From contig NZ_CP014230.1 in NCBI RefSeq assembly GCF_001553625.1, positions 186,001 to 250,000 of the forward strand: DNA of 64,000 nucleotides, given 5' to 3'. Origin of the DNA: Desulfomicrobium orale DSM 12838. GTDB lineage: Bacteria; Desulfobacterota; Desulfovibrionia; Desulfovibrionales; Desulfomicrobiaceae. Positions within the stretch are counted from its first letter, which is position 1. Each line of letters opens with the position of its first letter. The translations under genes were made by a program, and so were the position numbers. Below the pieces are notes generated by a model. That model made no database searches, was not told where the DNA came from, and saw only the letters and a list, made by a program, of their open reading frames with translations. Of this stretch, positions 26,886-37,172 are shown piece by piece.

Positions 26886-27921
26886 CTTCTTCGTTCCTCT
26901 TTAACCAGTCCTGATACAATTCGTTGAAACCATCGACCCTGATCCCGAAATCCAATCCCATACTTTCAAGGACCCGGCGAATATCTTCCAGAGACTTCCG
27001 CCCAAAATTCTTTGTCTTGAGCAAATCGGCTTCCGTCTTCTGGACCAGTTCTCCGACAATATGGATACCGGCGCTTTTCAGGCAATTACTCGCACGGACA
27101 GGCAGCTCCAAGTCTTCAATATTCTTAAAAAGATTTTCGTTGATTTTGTCCTGCGGCTTGGATTTGGCCTTTTCTATATCTGCCGAACCTTCATCAAAAT
27201 TGATGAAAACCGACAATTGATCTTTCAGAATTTTAGCACTGTAAGCCAAAGCATCTTCAGGAGAAACAGAACCGTCAGTCCAGACTTCCATGATCAGTTT
27301 ATCGTAGTTGGTCATCTGGCCCACACGGGCCTGCTCGACAGCATAAGCCACCTTGCGGATCGGAGAAAAACTGGAGTCAAGAGTTATAACGCCAATCTCA
27401 TTGTCCAGCTCTTCATGCATCTCGGCCGGCACATATCCTTTGCCCATCCGGAATTCGAGATCCATGACGAGATCAATATCCTCGGAAAGCGTCGCAATGT
27501 GCAGTTCCGGGTTCAAAATGCGGATATGCTGGTTCTCCATAATGGCCGCAGCAGTGACAACGCCCTTGGCGTTGGCGATCAGCTGAACCTTCTGTGGCTC
27601 CGGCGTATTCATAGCCACCCGCAACTGCTTCAAGTTCAACACGATATCCGTCACATCCTCGTTCACTCCGGGGATAGTCGTGAACTCGTGCTGTATTCCC
27701 TGAATCTTCACTGAAACAGGAGCTGCGCCCTGCAAAGAAGAAAGCAGTACGCGACGTAATGCATTGCCGATTGTCGTGCCAAACCCGCGTTCCAAAGGCT
27801 CGCAAACAAACCGCCCATACATATCCGAAGACTTCGAATCACGTACAAGCTGCTCTGGACGCACCAACTCTGCCCAATTCCGGACGTAAACCTTACTGTC
27901 TCCGCTATACGTAGAAGTCAT
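26875..27921 (-). CDS. rpoA: RNA polymerase alpha subunit
   Basis: 348 residues. The N-terminal dimerisation domain includes [20 protein letters not shown]; the C-terminal domain ([29 protein letters not shown]) binds UP elements and activators. It lies 12 bases after rpsD and overlaps rplQ, as in the conserved alpha operon. Confidence 0.98.
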   Translation of the reverse strand: MTSTYSGDSKVYVRNWAELVRPEQLVRDSKSSDMYGRFVCEPLERGFGTTIGNALRRVLLSSLQGAAPVSVKIQGIQHEFTTIPGVNEDVTDIVLNLKQLRVAMNTPEPQKVQLIANAKGVVTAAAIMENQHIRILNPELHIATLSEDIDLVMDLEFRMGKGYVPAEMHEELDNEIGVITLDSSFSPIRKVAYAVEQARVGQMTNYDKLIMEVWTDGSVSPEDALAYSAKILKDQLSVFINFDEGSADIEKAKSKPQDKINENLFKNIEDLELPVRASNCLKSAGIHIVGELVQKTEADLLKTKNFGRKSLEDIRRVLESMGLDFGIRVDGFNELYQDWLKRNEEDEA

Positions 27922-27933
27922 GTTTACCGCCTG

Positions 27934-28560
27934 TTATTTGGAGTAGAGTTCGACAATCAACTGCTCGGTCATGGGGAAAGTGATATCTTCTCTGGTGGGC
28001 AGGGCCTTAACCGTTCCTTTCATGTTGGGAGCATCAATTTCAAGCCATGAAGGCACACCGCGCCGGGCCACTACTTCAAGAGCCTCGTTGATGACCAGAT
28101 TCTTTTTGGTCCGGTCACGAACTTCCAGCACATCTCCGGGTTTCATCTGGATGGAAGGGACACTGATCCGACGACCATTCAGCAGGAAAAGACCATGCCG
28201 AACCATCTGTCTGGCCTGGTTACGGGAATTGGCAAAACCTAGCTTATAGGCCACGTTGTCCGCCCGCGTCTCAAGCAGGGTGAGCAGCACGGTGCCAGTC
28301 ACACCCTTGCGGCGGTCAGCTTCCTCAAAATAACGACGAAACTGCCCTTCCAGAATTCCATACATTTTCCGCACTTTCTGTTTCTCACGCAGCTGCAGTG
28401 CGTAGTCACTCGGCTTCTTACGCGCCTTGCCATGGTCACCTGGGGCGTAGGCCCTGCGCTCAAAAGCACATTTGTCCGTATAGCATCTGTCACCCTTCAG
28501 AAAAAGCTTTCCGCCTTCTCTGCGGCAAATCCGACATTTTGCTCCAATATATCTAGCCAA
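27934..28560 (-). CDS. rpsD: 30S ribosomal protein S4
   Basis: 208 residues, primary 16S-binding protein. Four Cys near the N-terminus (CRIC, then CYTDKC) mark the zinc-binding form. An S4-type RNA-binding domain follows ([20 protein letters not shown]). It sits between rpsK and rpoA. In many bacteria S4 represses this operon; no leader structure was identified here. Confidence 0.98.
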   Translation of the reverse strand: MARYIGAKCRICRREGGKLFLKGDRCYTDKCAFERRAYAPGDHGKARKKPSDYALQLREKQKVRKMYGILEGQFRRYFEEADRRKGVTGTVLLTLLETRADNVAYKLGFANSRNQARQMVRHGLFLLNGRRISVPSIQMKPGDVLEVRDRTKKNLVINEALEVVARRGVPSWLEIDAPNMKGTVKALPTREDITFPMTEQLIVELYSK

Positions 28561-28572
28561 GGTACTCTCCCC

Positions 28573-28962
28573 CTATACTCTGCGCCGCTTGGGCGGACGG
28601 CATCCGTTATGTGGAATGGGCGTCACGTCCCGAATAAAGGTCACCCTCATACCCACAGCATTGATGGCCCGCATGGCGGACTCCCGTCCGGAACCCGGCC
28701 CTTTCACGAAAATTCCGACAGTCCGCATACCACAGTCCATAGCCTTACGCGCGGCGGTCTCTGCGGCTTTTTGAGCGGCAAAGGGCGTATTTTTCCGCGA
28801 TCCTTTGAAGCCCGAAGCCCCTGAGCTGGCCCAGCTAACCACATTTCCTGTGGGATCTGTAAAAGTGATGATAGTATTATTGAACGTGCTATTCACATGA
28901 GCAATACCCGTCGGGATATTTCTCTTTTCCTTTTTCTTAATGACTCTCTGAGGTCTGGCCAT
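28573..28962 (-). CDS. rpsK: 30S ribosomal protein S11
   Basis: 129 residues with the S11 motifs [10 protein letters not shown] and [20 protein letters not shown], which lie near the platform contacting mRNA. Standard length, 16 bases after rpsM and 12 before rpsD. Confidence 0.98.
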   Translation of the reverse strand: MARPQRVIKKKEKRNIPTGIAHVNSTFNNTIITFTDPTGNVVSWASSGASGFKGSRKNTPFAAQKAAETAARKAMDCGMRTVGIFVKGPGSGRESAMRAINAVGMRVTFIRDVTPIPHNGCRPPKRRRV

Positions 28963-28978
28963 TTTTCACTCCGCCGGG

Positions 28979-29350
28979 TTACTTTTTCTTCTTACCTACA
29001 ATGGCCCTGCGTGGCCCCTTGCGCGTCCGGGCATTAGTATGGGTACGCTGACCACGGCAAGGCAGCCCGCGGCGGTGCCTCAGGCCCCTGTAGCAGCCGA
29101 TATCCATCAGACGCTTGATATTGGCTACGACTTCACGGCGCAAATCGCCCTCGACCTTGTAATGCGCTTCCAACTCCTTGCGCAGGGAATTTATATCTTC
29201 AGCACTGAGGTCATCGCTGTTTTTCGTCCAGTCTATACCCGTGGCATCAAGGATTTTGAGAGCGGTAGGCCGACCAATGCCATAGATGTATGTCAATGCG
29301 ATATCGAGCCTTTTGTTTCTCGGCAAATCAACGCCAACTAATCTTGCCAC
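28979..29350 (-). CDS. rpsM: 30S ribosomal protein S13
   Basis: 123 residues, beginning [14 protein letters not shown] and ending in the basic tail [12 protein letters not shown] that reaches toward the P-site tRNA. It includes the typical [20 protein letters not shown]. First gene of the alpha group after rpmJ. Confidence 0.98.
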   Translation of the reverse strand: MARLVGVDLPRNKRLDIALTYIYGIGRPTALKILDATGIDWTKNSDDLSAEDINSLRKELEAHYKVEGDLRREVVANIKRLMDIGCYRGLRHRRGLPCRGQRTHTNARTRKGPRRAIVGKKKK

Positions 29351-29366
29351 AATTTTCCCCCTATCC

Positions 29367-29480
29367 TTAGCCCTGTCTCTGTTTATGCCGTGTATTCTCG
29401 CAAATGACTCTAAGCACGCCTTTGCGCTTGATCACCTTGCATTTCGGACAAATCCTGCGAACCGAAGGTCTGACTTTCAT
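29367..29480 (-). CDS. rpmJ: 50S ribosomal protein L36
   Basis: 37 residues from the ATG at 29480. The sequence begins [15 protein letters not shown] and ends [12 protein letters not shown], with the three Cys and one His of the zinc-binding L36 form. It lies 16 bases before rpsM, its normal place between the spc and alpha groups. Confidence 0.96.
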   Translation of the reverse strand: MKVRPSVRRICPKCKVIKRKGVLRVICENTRHKQRQG

Positions 29481-29619
29481 TGCATCTCCCAAAATTATCT
29501 ATGACTGATCAACCATTGACCAACTGACTGAGGGTAACCCTTGATTAGACATGTCTGCTGAATGCTCAAAGTGGACTGAACAACCTTCCATACAGCAAAA
29601 GACAAAAAGTCTAATACCC

Positions 29620-29798
29620 TTATGGATGCGGGACCAACCCCATACTGGAGGTCAAGCCCTTCTCTTCCAGTTCAATGGTTCTGAGCCCAAGCTTTACAGC
29701 TGTCCGACTTCATGAAGAAGTGCCACTATCTGATTTGCCTGCCTGAGAACGGCAATCCTTCTCTGATCATTTTCCAGAAAGACGCCTCTGCATTTTTC
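29620..29798 (-). pseudogene. map: Decayed remnant of methionine aminopeptidase (map)
   Basis: Directly after the secY stop, the minus strand reads KCRGVFLENDQRRIAVL, then RQANQIVALLHEVGQ, and meets a TAA at 29696-29694. In a neighbouring frame the reading continues VKLGLRTIELEEKGL to a TAA at 29622-29620. Together these match the N-terminus of type I methionine aminopeptidase (a K-x-RGVFLKND start, then V-x-PG-x-T-x-ELE). map normally lies between secY and rpmJ in relatives. Here no start codon is left in frame, a frameshift has occurred and the catalytic domain is gone. I could not recognise anything in the remaining gap from 29481 to 29619. Confidence 0.8.
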
Positions 29799-29799
29799 C

Positions 29800-31122
29800 T
29801 CAATCCCGTCTGCCTTTTATCCTGGCTTTGGCCAAAAGCCCGTCATATCTTCCAGAAATCAAATGGGACTGCACCTGAGACATAGTGTCCATGGATACTC
29901 CCACCACGATAAGAAGCGATGTACCGCCATAATAAAAAGGCGTATTGAATTGCAGCATGAGAATCATCGGCAAAACGCAGACGCCGGAGATATACAAGGC
30001 TCCCCACAAAGTCAAACGGGTCAAGACACTGTCGATGTACTCATTGGTTTTAAAACCAGGACGTATACCTGGCACGAAAGCACCCTGTTTTTTCAAATTT
30101 TCAGCAATATCCTTGGGATCAAAGACAATAGCAGTATAGAAAAAACAGAAGAACACTATCAGGCCCACAAAGCAAAGGTTATATAATACTGAATCGGGCC
30201 TGAAATAATTTGCCATGCCACTCAGGAATTCTGCCTGGGAAAAGTTGGCGACAGTGGCGGGAAACATTAAAATCGATGATGCAAAGATGGGAGGGATGAC
30301 TCCTGCGGTATTGATACGCAGAGGCAGATGGCTGGTTTGCCCTCCATACATTTTCCGCCCAACCATACGCTTGGCATAATGAATGGGGATTCTGCGCTGA
30401 GCCCGCTCCATATAAACAATGCCCACCAGCACAGCGGCCATTAAAATAACTATGAACAAAATGATGAAAAGCGAGACATCGCCTGCCGCAAACAGACGAT
30501 AGGACTTTCCAATACCGCTCGGCAGACCGGCAACGATACCCGCACAAATAATCAGGCTAATTCCATTACCAATGCCGCGCTCCGTAATCTTTTCTCCAAG
30601 CCACATCACAAAGACCGTACCCGCAGTGAGCGTCAACACCGTCACCAGCCGAAAGGCCCATCCGGGGGCATAGACAACAGGCGCTCCCGTGGGGCTCGAC
30701 ATACTCTCTACGCCCACCGCGATGCCAAGGCCCTGTACAAGGGCGATAAGCACTGTTCCGTAGCGGGTATATTGCGTGATTTTCTTCCTGCCCGCAGCAC
30801 CTTCTTCTTTACTCAGTCTTTTGAGCTCAGGGCTGACGACCGTGAGAAGCTGCAAAATAATAGAGGCCGAAATATACGGCATGATACCCAGAGCGAAGAT
30901 GGAGAGATTCATCAATCCACCGCCGGAAAACATGTCGAACAGCCCGAAAAGCGTATTCTTGGCATTGGCGAAAAAGTCCGCCAAAGCACTGCCGTTCACG
31001 CCGGGGATAGGCAAATGGACTCCAACCCGGTAGACGGCCAAAAGCAGAAAAGTCCATAAGAACTTGCGCTTCAGCTCCGACATGCCGACATTTACACCTT
31101 TAGGTATGCTCACAGATTTCAT
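29800..31122 (-). CDS. secY: Protein translocase subunit SecY
   Basis: 440 residues with ten hydrophobic helices, forming the inner-membrane channel of the Sec system. Typical sequence includes ALGIMPYISASIILQLLTV and the cytoplasmic loop RRIPIHYAKRMVGR. The start overlaps the rplO stop by four bases. It lies in the spc group, with the map remnant behind it. Confidence 0.98.
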   Translation of the reverse strand: MKSVSIPKGVNVGMSELKRKFLWTFLLLAVYRVGVHLPIPGVNGSALADFFANAKNTLFGLFDMFSGGGLMNLSIFALGIMPYISASIILQLLTVVSPELKRLSKEEGAAGRKKITQYTRYGTVLIALVQGLGIAVGVESMSSPTGAPVVYAPGWAFRLVTVLTLTAGTVFVMWLGEKITERGIGNGISLIICAGIVAGLPSGIGKSYRLFAAGDVSLFIILFIVILMAAVLVGIVYMERAQRRIPIHYAKRMVGRKMYGGQTSHLPLRINTAGVIPPIFASSILMFPATVANFSQAEFLSGMANYFRPDSVLYNLCFVGLIVFFCFFYTAIVFDPKDIAENLKKQGAFVPGIRPGFKTNEYIDSVLTRLTLWGALYISGVCVLPMILMLQFNTPFYYGGTSLLIVVGVSMDTMSQVQSHLISGRYDGLLAKARIKGRRD

Positions 31123-31565
31123 CCTTCAATGGAAATGGCTTCACCGCCAGCTGCGGCAATCTTCTCGGCAGCCTGTTTGCTGAATTTATGCGCTGTTATC
31201 TTCAGGGGTTTCGTCGCGACTCCATCGCCCAGGATCTTGATCGGCCTGTCGGCTGAGACCATGCCCGCGGCATAAAGATCCTCCACCGTCACTTCGGCTT
31301 GGTCAGCAAACTTCTCAAACAGTTCCCCAAGGTTGATGACCTGATAGACAACGCGGAAAGGATTCTTAAAGCCCCTCTTGGGCAGACGCCTGTACAACAG
31401 CATCTGCCCCCCCTCAAACCATGCGGGAACGCCCCCGCCGGCGCGGGCGTTCTGTCCCTTGTGCCCTTTCCCGGACGTACCACCTTGTCCGGAAGCCGTA
31501 CCACGGCCCACCCGCTTCACTTTGGAGCGTTCTTCAGGATATGGATAAAGTTCATGCAGGTTCAT
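31119..31565 (-). CDS. rplO: 50S ribosomal protein L15
   Basis: 148 residues. The glycine-rich N-terminal part (RVGRGTASGQGGTSGKGHKG) is diagnostic of L15. It overlaps rpmD and secY by four bases each (ATGA type), giving coupled translation of all three. Confidence 0.98.
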   Translation of the reverse strand: MNLHELYPYPEERSKVKRVGRGTASGQGGTSGKGHKGQNARAGGGVPAWFEGGQMLLYRRLPKRGFKNPFRVVYQVINLGELFEKFADQAEVTVEDLYAAGMVSADRPIKILGDGVATKPLKITAHKFSKQAAEKIAAAGGEAISIEG

Positions 31566-31735
31566 GCTTCAACCACCTCAACAAGATGATGCACTTTTCT
31601 TATCATACCCCGGATGCAGTCGTTATCGGGAACGGTCCGGATCTGATTGACTTTGCTGAATCCCAACGCCTTGACGGTTTTCTGCTGCGCGGGATTTTGT
31701 GTGATCACACTCCGCACAAGCTTTATCTTGATCAT
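31562..31735 (-). CDS. rpmD: 50S ribosomal protein L30
   Basis: 57 residues from the ATG at 31735 (an ATG at 31738 would add one Met). It reads IKIKLVRSVITQNPAQQKTV and ends MIRKVHHLVEVVEA, the bacterial L30 pattern. It fits exactly between rpsE and rplO, sharing ATGA with rplO. Confidence 0.96.
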   Translation of the reverse strand: MIKIKLVRSVITQNPAQQKTVKALGFSKVNQIRTVPDNDCIRGMIRKVHHLVEVVEA

Positions 31736-31744
31736 CATCATAAC

Positions 31745-32236
31745 CTACTTTCTCTTGACCAAGAGAGATTTGCCTCTCAGTTTCCCCACATGCTCTGCAC
31801 TGCGCAGAGAGCGCAGACCGGCAAATGTGGCCCGGAGTACATTATGAGGATTGTTGGTACCGATAGCCTTTGTCAGAATGTCATGGACACCTGCGGCCTC
31901 CATGACAGCACGCACAGGACCACCCGCAATGATCCCGGTTCCGGCAGAGGCAGGCTTCAACAGCACATGACCCGCACCAAAATTCCCGATGACTTCATAT
32001 GGGATAGTACCCTCCAGCAGCTCTACCTTCCGCATATCCTTACGGGCGCGATCCGTGGCTTTCTTGATGGCATCCGGAACCTGGTTGGCCTTTCCCAACC
32101 CAAACCCTACCGTTCCTCTGCCGTCTCCGACCACGACCAAGGCGCTGAAGCTGAATCGACGGCCACCCTTCACAACTTTGGCGACGCGATTGAGATGGAC
32201 TATCTTCTCAATGAGTTCAAAATCATTCTGCTGCAT
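31745..32236 (-). CDS. rpsE: 30S ribosomal protein S5
   Basis: 163 residues with the double-stranded RNA-binding S5 fold: [39 protein letters not shown] and [17 protein letters not shown]. It acts in decoding fidelity and mRNA entry. It lies nine bases before rpmD. Confidence 0.98.
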   Translation of the reverse strand: MQQNDFELIEKIVHLNRVAKVVKGGRRFSFSALVVVGDGRGTVGFGLGKANQVPDAIKKATDRARKDMRKVELLEGTIPYEVIGNFGAGHVLLKPASAGTGIIAGGPVRAVMEAAGVHDILTKAIGTNNPHNVLRATFAGLRSLRSAEHVGKLRGKSLLVKRK

Positions 32237-32248
32237 GAGTGTCCCCGA

Positions 32249-32596
32249 TTAAAAATTTAAACCGCCTTCCCGGGCGCCCTCAGCCAAGGCCTTTACTCGC
32301 CCATGATATACGAACCCATTACGGTCGAAAACCACAGCCGAAATATTTTTCTTCAAGGCTTCTTCGGCTACCTTCTTCCCGACAAGCTTCGCATTATCCA
32401 CCGTAAGATGAAGGCCCTCAATACTCTTGGTGGATGCCGACGCCAAGGTAACGCCAGCCTGATCGTCTATGATCTGCGCGTAAATATGCTTGTTGGAACG
32501 GAAAACCACCAATCTGGGCCTGACGGCTGTTCCATTGACTTTCTTCCGGATTCTCGCCTTACGCTTTTTGCGGGCATCATCCCTGGATATTTTCAT
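32249..32596 (-). CDS. rplR: 50S ribosomal protein L18
   Basis: 115 residues, a 5S rRNA-binding protein. Motifs include [19 protein letters not shown] and [20 protein letters not shown]. Normal spc position between rplF and rpsE. Confidence 0.97.
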   Translation of the reverse strand: MKISRDDARKKRKARIRKKVNGTAVRPRLVVFRSNKHIYAQIIDDQAGVTLASASTKSIEGLHLTVDNAKLVGKKVAEEALKKNISAVVFDRNGFVYHGRVKALAEGAREGGLNF

Positions 32597-32604
32597 AGCA
32601 CACC

Positions 32605-33144
32605 CTACTTCTTGCCACCGGATTTTCCGGCCTTCCGACGGATGAATTCGTCAGCATACTTGATCCCTTTCCCTTTGTACGGCTCAGGAGGACGCACCCG
32701 TCGAATCTGGGCCGCAACCTCTCCCACCAGCTGCTTATCGCAACCGGAAAGAATGATCTTATTGCCCTCCACCTTGGCCTGTACACCAGCGGGCAAGACA
32801 AAATTCACCGGATGGGAAAAACCGATATTCAAGACCACCGTATTTCCCTGAACATTTACCTTGTATCCCACGCCGACGACTTCAAGCACTTTGTCAAAAC
32901 CCTTGGTCACCCCTAGAACAGCATTGGCCAGCAGGGTTCTGCGTAGTCCATGCTGCTGACGTGCGACGCGCGTATCATCAGACAAGCTCACCATAAGAGC
33001 ATTGTTTTCAAGCGTAACAGGAGTAGACGGATGGACAGCCAAGTTCAACGAACCTTTAGGTCCCTTGACCACAATACCCTCTCCACCGATTTTCACTTCA
33101 ACCCCAGCCGGGATGCTTATTGGCAACTTACCAACTCGAGACAT
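32605..33144 (-). CDS. rplF: 50S ribosomal protein L6
   Basis: 179 residues, beginning [17 protein letters not shown] and ending with [17 protein letters not shown]. Two repeated L6 domains; it sits near the factor-binding site of the large subunit. Confidence 0.98.
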   Translation of the reverse strand: MSRVGKLPISIPAGVEVKIGGEGIVVKGPKGSLNLAVHPSTPVTLENNALMVSLSDDTRVARQQHGLRRTLLANAVLGVTKGFDKVLEVVGVGYKVNVQGNTVVLNIGFSHPVNFVLPAGVQAKVEGNKIILSGCDKQLVGEVAAQIRRVRPPEPYKGKGIKYADEFIRRKAGKSGGKK

Positions 33145-33153
33145 TGCGGCCTC

Positions 33154-33537
33154 CTACCAAATCTCACAAAGAAGTTCGCCGCCAACGCCAATTTCCGCAG
33201 CCTTTTTTCCTTCAAGAATTCCTCTGGAAGTGGACAGGATGCAAATACCCAACCCGTTCTGGACGGAAGGAATACTCTTGACGCCGACATAAATACGGCG
33301 GCCCGGCTTGCTGACACGTTTAAGCCCGGCGACAACCGCCTTGTTTTCATGGTATTTCAAGTCCACCACGATATTGTCGCCATCTTTGGAGAATCCGGAA
33401 ATATATCCTTCCTCATCAAGAATGTGCAAAAGAGCTTCGCGCATCCGACTGGGCGAAACAGTAACCGTGGAGTGCATTGCACCATACGCATTGCGAATTC
33501 TAGTCAACAAATCTGCGATAGGATCAGTGACAGACAT
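33154..33537 (-). CDS. rpsH: 30S ribosomal protein S8
   Basis: 127 residues, beginning MSVTDPIADLLTRIRNA, with the C-terminal STSRGILEGKKAAEIGVGGE. S8 binds helix 21 of 16S rRNA and is the usual feedback regulator of the spc operon. Confidence 0.98.
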   Translation of the reverse strand: MSVTDPIADLLTRIRNAYGAMHSTVTVSPSRMREALLHILDEEGYISGFSKDGDNIVVDLKYHENKAVVAGLKRVSKPGRRIYVGVKSIPSVQNGLGICILSTSRGILEGKKAAEIGVGGELLCEIW

Positions 33538-33551
33538 AAGTAATTACCTCA

Positions 33552-33737
33552 TCACCAGCTTGATTTTCTTACGCCTGGCAGTTCTCCCGCAAGGGCCATG
33601 TTTCTGAAACAAATTCTGCATACCCCGAACTTACGCATGAATGCCCGAGGCCGACCGCAGATCGGACATCTGTTGTATTTCCGGGTGGAAAACTTTGGCT
33701 TCCGCTGAGCCTTGACCATCAAAGATGTACGAGTCAA
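33552..33737 (-). CDS. rpsN: 30S ribosomal protein S14, zinc-binding short form (TTG start)
   Basis: 61 residues from a TTG at 33737 preceded by GGAGG. That is exactly the family length, whereas the ATG at 33719 would give a shortened 55-residue protein. Four Cys in CPIC and CRIC form the zinc site of the short type. The end, [17 protein letters not shown], is characteristic. It lies between rplE and rpsH. Confidence 0.95.
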   Translation of the reverse strand: MTRTSLMVKAQRKPKFSTRKYNRCPICGRPRAFMRKFGVCRICFRNMALAGELPGVRKSSW

Positions 33738-33750
33738 CTTACCGTCCTCC

Positions 33751-34290
33751 TTACTTCTTGAAGGGCATCCCAAGAAGCTTCAAGAGCATCTTGCCCTCTT
33801 TGTCGGTCCGGGCGGTCGTGATGACGGAAATATTCATGCCGACAGCCTTCTCAATTTTGTCCATTTCTATCTCGGGAAAAATCGTATGCTCTTTGATTCC
33901 AACGGTGTAGTTGCCGCGCCCGTCGAAACCGCGGTCAGGAATTCCCCGAAAGTCGCGGACTCTGGGCAAAGCGATGGTGATGAACTTCTCCAGAAAGTTC
34001 CACATGGCGTCTCCCCGAAGCGATACCCGGCAGCCCACGGGCATTCCTTCACGCAACTTGAAGGCGGCAATGGATTTCTTCGCTCGGGTTACAACCGCCC
34101 TCTGCCCGGCAATCAGAGACAAATCGCGTACAGAATCCTGAATGATCTTATTATTCTGGCTGCCCTCACCAAGTCCCATATTCAATGAGACATATGTAAT
34201 CCGTGGAATCTGCATCACGGAAGAATAGCCGAATTCCTTGGACAGCTCGGGAGCGACTTTATCTTTGTAGAGCCTTTTGAGACTACTCAT
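33751..34290 (-). CDS. rplE: 50S ribosomal protein L5
   Basis: 179 residues, binding 5S rRNA and the P-site tRNA elbow. Motifs include [17 protein letters not shown] and [20 protein letters not shown]. Standard spc position between rplX and rpsN. Confidence 0.98.
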   Translation of the reverse strand: MSSLKRLYKDKVAPELSKEFGYSSVMQIPRITYVSLNMGLGEGSQNNKIIQDSVRDLSLIAGQRAVVTRAKKSIAAFKLREGMPVGCRVSLRGDAMWNFLEKFITIALPRVRDFRGIPDRGFDGRGNYTVGIKEHTIFPEIEMDKIEKAVGMNISVITTARTDKEGKMLLKLLGMPFKK

Positions 34291-34299
34291 TGCAGTACC

Positions 34300-34629
34300 T
34301 TAACTGATCGTTTCATTGCATTTTTTGCAATAACGAACTTTCTTGTTGTCATCGGTGATCTTGAAGCCCAGACGGGTGGGCTTGGAGCAAGCGCTGCACA
34401 CGAACTGCACATTGGAGATATCCAGAGGCATTTCCTTTTCCACAATGCCCCCAGGCTGATTCGCGTAGGGATTGGGCTTCGTGTGCTTCTTCACCATATT
34501 GGTTTTCTCAACGATAACCTGATTTTTGCTGCGGAGCACTTTGATGACTTTTCCGATCTTGCCCTTGTCCTTTCCGGCAAGGACTATCACCTTGTCATCT
34601 TTATGAATTTTCCAGGCGTGAGTAGACAT
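34300..34629 (-). CDS. rplX: 50S ribosomal protein L24
   Basis: 109 residues. The N-terminal KOW motif ([19 protein letters not shown]) is followed by a C-terminal part with two Cys pairs (CSAC and CKKC) that look like a zinc ribbon, a feature present in only some L24 proteins. It initiates large-subunit assembly. Four bases separate it from rplN. Confidence 0.97.
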   Translation of the reverse strand: MSTHAWKIHKDDKVIVLAGKDKGKIGKVIKVLRSKNQVIVEKTNMVKKHTKPNPYANQPGGIVEKEMPLDISNVQFVCSACSKPTRLGFKITDDNKKVRYCKKCNETIS

Positions 34630-34632
34630 GAC

Positions 34633-35001
34633 TTACAACACCTCAGGGGCTAGAGATACGATCTTCATGAAGTTCTTGCCCCGCAGTTCCCGGGCCACAG
34701 GCCCAAAAATACGCGTCCCCATGGGTTCAAGATTCTTATTCAGCAGTACTGCGGAATTATTGTCGAAACGGATAAACGTTCCATCAGGTCGGCCGATTTC
34801 CTTTGTGGTCCTGACAACTACTGCCTGGAGGACATCGCCTTTTTTGACTTTGCCATGGGGGATCGCTTCCTTCACGGAGACCATGATGATGTCTCCGATC
34901 CGGGCATAACGCCTCTTGCTTCCGCCCAGCACCTTGATGCAGGCAACCTTCTTGGCTCCGGAGTTGTCTGCGACATCCAAAGTCGTCTGCATTTGAATCA
35001 T
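34633..35001 (-). CDS. rplN: 50S ribosomal protein L14
   Basis: 122 residues, beginning [19 protein letters not shown], with [13 protein letters not shown] near the end. It contacts 16S rRNA in an intersubunit bridge. Standard length and place. Confidence 0.98.
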   Translation of the reverse strand: MIQMQTTLDVADNSGAKKVACIKVLGGSKRRYARIGDIIMVSVKEAIPHGKVKKGDVLQAVVVRTTKEIGRPDGTFIRFDNNSAVLLNKNLEPMGTRIFGPVARELRGKNFMKIVSLAPEVL

Positions 35002-35013
35002 TGCACCACCCCT

Positions 35014-35283
35014 TTACAACGCTCTTTCGATGATTTTCATCAGATGCCAGTTCTTGCGCGCGGAAAGCGGGCGATGCTCGACAATCTGAACCTTATCCCC
35101 AATATGGCATTCATTATTGGGATCATGAGCCATAAACTTCTTTCTGCGGCGGATGTACTTCTTCAGAACAGGATGCTTGACCAGTGTTTCAACGCGGACG
35201 ACAATGGTCTTGTCGTTTTTATCGCTGACCACGAAGCCAACAAGAGTTCTCTTGTTTGATGCTTTTCCGCTGTTACTCATCAC
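35014..35283 (-). CDS. rpsQ: 30S ribosomal protein S17
   Basis: 89 residues with the OB-fold pattern KRTLVGFVVSDKNDKTIVVR and HDPNNECHIGDKVQIVEHRP. Its start overlaps the rpmC end by 11 bases. Confidence 0.97.
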   Translation of the reverse strand: MMSNSGKASNKRTLVGFVVSDKNDKTIVVRVETLVKHPVLKKYIRRRKKFMAHDPNNECHIGDKVQIVEHRPLSARKNWHLMKIIERAL

Positions 35284-35476
35284 CTGTCTCCATGTCCTTC
35301 TCTTTCAATATCGTCAAAATCCGGGCAATGGACTTCTTCACCAGCGGCACTCTCTGCGTATTTTCAAGCTGGGCCGTGGCGTGTTGAAAACGAAGATTCA
35401 TAAGTTCCTGCCGGAATTCAGCGAGCTTTTCCTGGAGTTTTCCGGAATCCAGATCACGTAACTGCTGAGCGTTCAT
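35273..35476 (-). CDS. rpmC: 50S ribosomal protein L29
   Basis: 67 residues, mostly two helices, with the L29 motif ELMNLRFQHATAQLENTQR. It lies near the peptide exit. It overlaps rpsQ by 11 bases and follows rplP by six. Confidence 0.96.
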   Translation of the reverse strand: MNAQQLRDLDSGKLQEKLAEFRQELMNLRFQHATAQLENTQRVPLVKKSIARILTILKEKDMETGDE

Positions 35477-35482
35477 TCCGTC

Positions 35483-35890
35483 CTACTCCTTTTCGACTAT
35501 GATAGTCTTGACAGGCAGCTTATAGGCAGCTCTCTGCAGAGCTTCTTTGGCCAGCTCAACGTCCACGCCTTTGATTTCGTATATCATTCGGCCTCTCTGA
35601 ACCGGAGCGCACCAACCAACAGGGGCGCCTTTGCCTTTACCTTGCCGGACTTCCAGGGGCTTGGCCGTGATGGTTTTGTCCGGAAAGATGCGGATAAACA
35701 CTTTTCCGCCGCGCTTGATATGACGCATCATGGCGATACGAGCGGCCTCTATTTGCTGCGAGGTGATCTTTCCACTCTCCACAGCCTTCAACCCGACCTC
35801 ACCGAAAGCGACCGTCGTGGCACGCTGTGCAAGACCACGCACACGGCCCTTCTGCTGCTTCCGGAATTTAACCTTTCTGGGGCTCAGCAT
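35483..35890 (-). CDS. rplP: 50S ribosomal protein L16
   Basis: 135 residues, beginning [16 protein letters not shown], with [20 protein letters not shown] and RMGKGKG-like [12 protein letters not shown]. It sits by the A-site tRNA. One base of overlap with rpsC. Confidence 0.98.
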   Translation of the reverse strand: MLSPRKVKFRKQQKGRVRGLAQRATTVAFGEVGLKAVESGKITSQQIEAARIAMMRHIKRGGKVFIRIFPDKTITAKPLEVRQGKGKGAPVGWCAPVQRGRMIYEIKGVDVELAKEALQRAAYKLPVKTIIVEKE

Positions 35891-36528
35891 CAGTTATCCA
35901 CCTCGCTCAAAATCTCGCCCTTGAAAACCCAGACCTTGATACCGATGATGCCATATGTGGTTTTCGCAAGGGCCACACCGTAATCGATATCAGCGCGCAG
36001 AGTATGTAGCGGCACACGTCCTTCACGCGCCCATTCAGTACGCGCGATTTCAGCTCCGCCCAAACGGCCTCCACACTGCACCTTGATGCCCTGTGCGCCA
36101 AATTTCTGGGCCATCCCCAAAGTTTTCTTGATGGCTCTACGAAAGGCGACCCTGCGTTCAAGCTGCTGAGCAATAGACTCAGCTACCAGTTGCGCATCTG
36201 TTTCAGGACGACGAATCTCGTTCACCTCAATGACAAATTCACGACCGAACTTAGCTTTCAATTCAGCGCGCAACTTCTCAATTTCCGCGCCCTTGCGTCC
36301 GATAACAATACCGGGACGCGCGGTGAAAAGGATGAGGCGAATTTTGTCTGCGGCTCTTTCAATTTCGATTTTGGAAATGCCAGCATGAAACAGTTTTTCT
36401 TTCACATAGTTCCGAAGCTTGCTGTCCTCGAAAACATATTCGGCGTATTTTTTGTCGCTGAACCAGCGGGACTTCCAATTTTTGTTATATCCCAGACGAA
36501 AGCCGTAAGGATGAACTTTATGACCCAA
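35890..36528 (-). CDS. rpsC: 30S ribosomal protein S3
   Basis: 212 residues. It begins [20 protein letters not shown]. The KH RNA-binding motif [14 protein letters not shown] and the C-terminal [20 protein letters not shown] line the mRNA entry. Coupled to rplP. Confidence 0.98.
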   Translation of the reverse strand: MGHKVHPYGFRLGYNKNWKSRWFSDKKYAEYVFEDSKLRNYVKEKLFHAGISKIEIERAADKIRLILFTARPGIVIGRKGAEIEKLRAELKAKFGREFVIEVNEIRRPETDAQLVAESIAQQLERRVAFRRAIKKTLGMAQKFGAQGIKVQCGGRLGGAEIARTEWAREGRVPLHTLRADIDYGVALAKTTYGIIGIKVWVFKGEILSEVDN

Positions 36529-36540
36529 AGCACTGCCCTC

Positions 36541-36873
36541 CTAGAGTTCATCGACAACCACAGTGATGTGGCTGGTTCGCTTGATTATTCTGTATGCGCG
36601 GCCCATGGCTCTCGACTGGATACGCTTCCAGCTCGGCCCGCCGTCTATACGGACTTCCTTTACATAGAGTCTGTCCACATCAAGCTTGTTGTTGTGCTCT
36701 GCATCCGCGATGGCGGTTGTCAGCACCTTTTCAATCAACCGAGCAGCTTTTTTGGGCGTGAATTTTAGGATATTCAGAGCGTCCTCCACAGGCTTTCCAG
36801 TCACATTCCGGGCGACCAGCCTGGCCTTCTGAGGCGAGAGACGTATGAATTTGGCGACAGATCGTGCTTCCAT
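36541..36873 (-). CDS. rplV: 50S ribosomal protein L22
   Basis: 110 residues. The L22 motif KFIRLSPQKARLVARNVTGK is at the start. The tunnel loop GGPSWKRIQSRAMGRAYRI is where macrolide-resistance changes occur; nothing unusual is seen. Confidence 0.98.
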   Translation of the reverse strand: MEARSVAKFIRLSPQKARLVARNVTGKPVEDALNILKFTPKKAARLIEKVLTTAIADAEHNNKLDVDRLYVKEVRIDGGPSWKRIQSRAMGRAYRIIKRTSHITVVVDEL

Positions 36874-36894
36874 GATAATCTCTTCTCTTCCTGA

Positions 36895-37164
36895 CTACTT
36901 CTTCTTATCAGCAGCGTGGCCAAAATACGTCCTGGTAGGAGCGAACTCACCGAGCTTGTGGCCAACCATGTTCTCGGACACAAAAACGGGGATAAATTTC
37001 TTCCCATTGTGGACGGCAAAGGTCAGACCCACCATCTCCGGAATGATGGTGGAGCGGCGTGACCAAGTTTTGATCACCTGACGGCTTCTTTCCGCATTGG
37101 ATTTCTCCACCTTCTTGAGCAGATGGTCGTCCACAAATGGACCTTTTTTCAGAGACCTAGGCAT
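36895..37164 (-). CDS. rpsS: 30S ribosomal protein S19
   Basis: 89 residues, beginning [19 protein letters not shown], with [20 protein letters not shown] at the end. Standard length, nine bases after rplB. Confidence 0.98.
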   Translation of the reverse strand: MPRSLKKGPFVDDHLLKKVEKSNAERSRQVIKTWSRRSTIIPEMVGLTFAVHNGKKFIPVFVSENMVGHKLGEFAPTRTYFGHAADKKK

Positions 37165-37172
37165 AGAAACTC

